DNA of 26,132 bases from Deltaproteobacteria bacterium (lineage in GTDB: Bacteria; Desulfobacterota; Syntrophia; Syntrophales; Smithellaceae). The stretch lies in assembly GCA_019136325.1 (NCBI GenBank), contig JAGVUJ010000205.1:1-26132 (forward strand), in the 5' to 3' direction. A program made the translations under genes and the position numbers. The notes under the pieces are model-generated. The model ran no database searches. It saw nothing but the letters and a program-made list of their open reading frames with translations, and was not told where the DNA came from. Every line of letters begins with the position of its first letter. Position 1 is the first letter of the stretch. Shown here one piece after another: positions 24,280 to 26,132 of the stretch.

Positions 24280-24378
24280 AGCGGAATCTAGGTATTGTCA
24301 ACTTTTTTATTTTCAGAACATCAAGGATTTATTGCCGATATGTATTTTCCAGTGCTTTATTTGAGGTAAAACCGATTT

Positions 24379-24402
24379 ATATCATTATTAACATAATGAT
24401 AT
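24379..24402. promoter_or_regulatory. Second palindrome before the GntR gene
   Basis: Perfect arms ATATCATTAT (24379-24388) and ATAATGATAT (24393-24402) flank TAAC, about 100 bases before the GntR start. The sequence differs from the 24250 palindrome, so a second protein could bind, or it may simply be AT-rich promoter DNA. Confidence 0.45.
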
Positions 24403-24502
24403 TTTTGATTTATTTCTATCTCAAAAGGTGTTTTTGTGATAAAAATAGCATAATGTATGATTTTAAAGCTTATTCTGAAAAATTACCAGTGGGGAATCAG
24501 AA

Positions 24503-25201
24503 ATGATGGAAGCGGATAAATTATCAAAAAAAATAGACAATAAAAACCAATTGCCGTATCAAATTGCGGAATATCTTGCCGAGAAAATCATTCACATGGA
24601 AATCAAACCCGGAGAACGTATTTTTGAGGCAAAAATTGCCGAGGAACTTGGTGTGAGCCGAAGTCCCGTTCGGGAAGCCCTGCACATTCTCAATGAAAAA
24701 TTTCTGGTTGAATTATTGCCGCGCCGCGGCGCAGTCGTTGCCGGTTTTTCAATAAAATTTATTGACGACTTGTACGATGTTCTTCAGGTTCTTTATACCC
24801 TGCTTATTTATAAAGGAGCATCGGAGGTCACAGAAGAAAATTTTAATCAGATCATGCCCTTTTTCCAAACCATGGAAGAATGCGCAGACAAATCGGACTT
24901 TGAAGGCTATTACAACGCCATGTTCGGTTTTGTGGCGCTTGGCATGAAAATTGTCGGCAATCCTATTCTGGAACGCTTGGTTCTCAATCTCTGGCCAAGC
25001 AAGCGGCGCATGGAGTATGCAACATTATACAGAAGAAAAGACAGCCTGAGATCAAACCTGGATTTCTTTCTTAATAGCATCTCTCCTTTCATAGACGGGC
25101 AGTTGGATTCGGTTAAAAAAAACCTCGGCGATTATATCCGGCAGGAAAAGGAAAATGCCAAACTTCTAGCGAAAGAATTTGATCTCAACAAGACCGGTTA
25201 A
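24503..25201 (+). CDS. GntR/FadR-family transcriptional regulator (FCD domain)
   Basis: A 232-residue regulator. The winged helix spans about residues 18-85: IAEYLAEKIIHMEIKPGERI, then the recognition part AEELGVSRSPVREALHIL and the wing LVELLPRRGAVVAGF. The C-terminal all-helical part (about 90-225) has the layout of an FCD ligand-binding domain, but its usual metal-binding Asp/His residues are not obvious to me. Such proteins usually repress a divergent catabolic operon and release it when an organic acid or CoA-like ligand binds. The start at 24503 follows GTGGGGA; the next ATG three bases on is equally possible. It faces away from the SCP2/alcohol dehydrogenase/aldehyde dehydrogenase operon and very likely controls it. 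Confidence 0.9.
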   Translation: MMEADKLSKKIDNKNQLPYQIAEYLAEKIIHMEIKPGERIFEAKIAEELGVSRSPVREALHILNEKFLVELLPRRGAVVAGFSIKFIDDLYDVLQVLYTLLIYKGASEVTEENFNQIMPFFQTMEECADKSDFEGYYNAMFGFVALGMKIVGNPILERLVLNLWPSKRRMEYATLYRRKDSLRSNLDFFLNSISPFIDGQLDSVKKNLGDYIRQEKENAKLLAKEFDLNKTG

Positions 25202-25336
25202 GATGAGGCATTTCATCCGGAGTCGGATACTATCCCTCAACAAACATATTGACCAAACATTATTTTTAAAATATATTTTCCACAATTCTCAACCACGGGT
25301 GATGGAGTTCACCTGAGATAACCGCAATTATTGCTG

Positions 25337-25377
25337 ATAACTCCTGCAGAAAATACATCTGCGGGAGTTATTTTATT
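25337..25377 (+). terminator. Hairpin plus T-rich tail that also covers the next gene's ribosome site
   Basis: ATAACTCCTGCAGA (25337-25350) pairs with 25358-25371 over 14 bp with one G-U, loop AAATACA, then TTTATT. It looks like the terminator of the GntR gene. The right arm contains GGGAG (25363-25367), the only visible Shine-Dalgarno for the ATG at 25378, so the same hairpin could limit translation of that gene. The rest of the 25202-25336 gap shows nothing I can name. Confidence 0.7.
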
Positions 25378-26132
25378 ATGGAAAATGTCTTACCCCAAAA
25401 GTCCGTGTCCGACATGCGTCGTCATCTGAAAATCATTACGGATGCGTGCTCGCGTTTCCAGATGCTTTCCTTGAACCGCCAGTTGGAAGCCACGCAATTA
25501 CTGCTTGATGAAAATCCGCCCATCGACATTGCGGTACTGGGACAATTCAAGGCCGGGAAAAGTTCTTTCTTAAACAGTCTTCTGGGACAAAATGTTTTGT
25601 CCGTCGGCGCCATTCCGGTGACCACGGCCGTTACACGTCTCCAATATGGGACGGAAGCAAAAGCCGTTGTACGGCACTTTGACGGAAACATCACCGAAAT
25701 TCCGTTAGCCGACATTGTAAAATTCACCTCCGAAGCGGAGAATCCGGGCAACGCGAAAAATGTATCCATTGTCGACATTGAACTGCCGTCCCTGAGGAAA
25801 TATTCCGGTCTGCGCCTGGTGGACACGCCGGGGCTGGGCAGCGTTTACAAATATCATCAGTCCGCTTCGGAAGAATGGCTGCCCTCCGTCGGTACAGCGC
25901 TTCTGGCGGTAAGTGCCGACCGACCCTTATCGGAACACGATTTGGAACTCATTCGTGAACTCATCGCGCACACGCCGAATATTATTTTATTGCTGACCAA
26001 AGTCGATCTGCTTTCATCGGATCAGCAAAAAGAAGTGGTAGCCTTTTTCCAGGCAACACTTCATCGGGAACTTCACCGGACACTGCCGGTTTATCTTTAT
26101 TCGACGCGGGACAACACGGACGAATACAAACA
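25378..26132 (+). CDS. Dynamin-family GTPase, N-terminal part (3' end outside window)
   Basis: From ATG 25378 the frame is open to the right edge, giving about 251 residues of a longer protein. G1 is IAVLGQFKAGKSSFLNSLLG (about residues 51-70), G2 is PVTTAVTRL (about 81-89), G3 is LRLVDTPGLGSV (about 144-155) and G4 is LLLTKVDLL (about 203-211). This is the GTPase domain of bacterial dynamin-like proteins, which bind GTP and remodel or protect membranes. The middle and effector domains, and any membrane anchor, are outside the window. The Shine-Dalgarno GGGAG is 10 bases upstream within a hairpin. It is on the same strand as the GntR gene, 176 bases below it, and probably a separate unit. Confidence 0.9.
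   Translation, partial: MENVLPQKSVSDMRRHLKIITDACSRFQMLSLNRQLEATQLLLDENPPIDIAVLGQFKAGKSSFLNSLLGQNVLSVGAIPVTTAVTRLQYGTEAKAVVRHFDGNITEIPLADIVKFTSEAENPGNAKNVSIVDIELPSLRKYSGLRLVDTPGLGSVYKYHQSASEEWLPSVGTALLAVSADRPLSEHDLELIRELIAHTPNIILLLTKVDLLSSDQQKEVVAFFQATLHRELHRTLPVYLYSTRDNTDEYK

Larger units (their letters stand above)
24052..24502. other. Divergent intergenic region between the dehydrogenase operon and its GntR regulator
   Basis: A 451-base AT-rich stretch with no convincing gene. It contains two palindromes (24250-24279 and 24379-24402), a loose extra half-site TATTGTCAA near 24293, and a small CACTAGTG palindrome at 24114-24121. Promoters for both directions must lie here, but I cannot place -10 and -35 boxes with confidence. 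Confidence 0.7.

Noticed and set aside
25422..25826. A minus-strand 134-residue open frame
   Set aside because: It lies opposite the GTPase gene, whose four G motifs are clear, so the reverse frame is an artefact.
1..26132. CRISPR array, tRNA, rRNA or mobile element
   Set aside because: No regularly spaced repeats, cloverleaf, ribosomal sequence, transposase or integrase was seen by eye.

Overview
The window looks like an anaerobic, respiratory or syntrophic Gram-negative bacterium, most likely a member of the former Deltaproteobacteria (Desulfobacterota). This is inferred from gene content: a selenocysteine formate dehydrogenase, molybdate transport with FmdE and DUF364 accessory genes, a complete TonB system, system-II-like cytochrome c assembly proteins and an iron-dependent alcohol dehydrogenase. 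No rRNA, tRNA, CRISPR array, transposase or integrase was seen.

Layout. (1) 1-1050 (+): C-terminal end of a molybdopterin oxidoreductase cut by the left edge. (2) 13571 down to 1128 (-): a tightly packed run of twelve genes. In transcription order these are a CcsA-like membrane protein, a ResB-like protein, an exported fusion of two sulfite-oxidase-fold domains with a tetrapyrrole-methylase domain, an APC-family permease, a surface-type lipoprotein, a TonB-dependent receptor (one-base frameshift), ExbB, ExbD, TonB, a second exported tetrapyrrole-methylase-like protein, a one-domain ModE-like regulator and a small outer-membrane barrel. (3) 17500 down to 13794 (-): modA-modB-modC, an FmdE-family protein and a DUF364 protein. 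(4) 20401 down to 17693 (-): a single-gene selenocysteine formate dehydrogenase with a visible SECIS hairpin and a strong terminator. (5) 24051 down to 20598 (-): SCP2-like protein, iron alcohol dehydrogenase and aldehyde dehydrogenase, divergent from a GntR/FadR regulator (24503-25201, +). (6) 25378 to the right edge (+): the N-terminal part of a dynamin-like GTPase.

How the genes fit together. Regions 1, 3 and 4 centre on molybdenum or tungsten enzymes and supply of their metal. The long operon of region 2 is the unusual part. It joins TonB-energised outer-membrane uptake to two proteins of the cobalamin-type (CbiF/CobM-like) methylase family that both begin with signal peptides, and to a ResB/CcsA-like pair whose CcsA member appears to have lost its heme-handling signature. 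A ModE-like regulator sits near its end. Methylases of this family normally work in the cytoplasm with S-adenosylmethionine, so periplasmic versions suggest a repurposed fold, perhaps for binding a tetrapyrrole or a metal complex. Similar gacatat/atatgtc inverted repeats lie in front of this operon and of formate dehydrogenase, with a weaker version before modA, which hints at shared control.

Region 5 reads as an inducible module converting a hydrophobic alcohol or aldehyde to the acid, controlled through a 30-bp palindrome between the divergent promoters.
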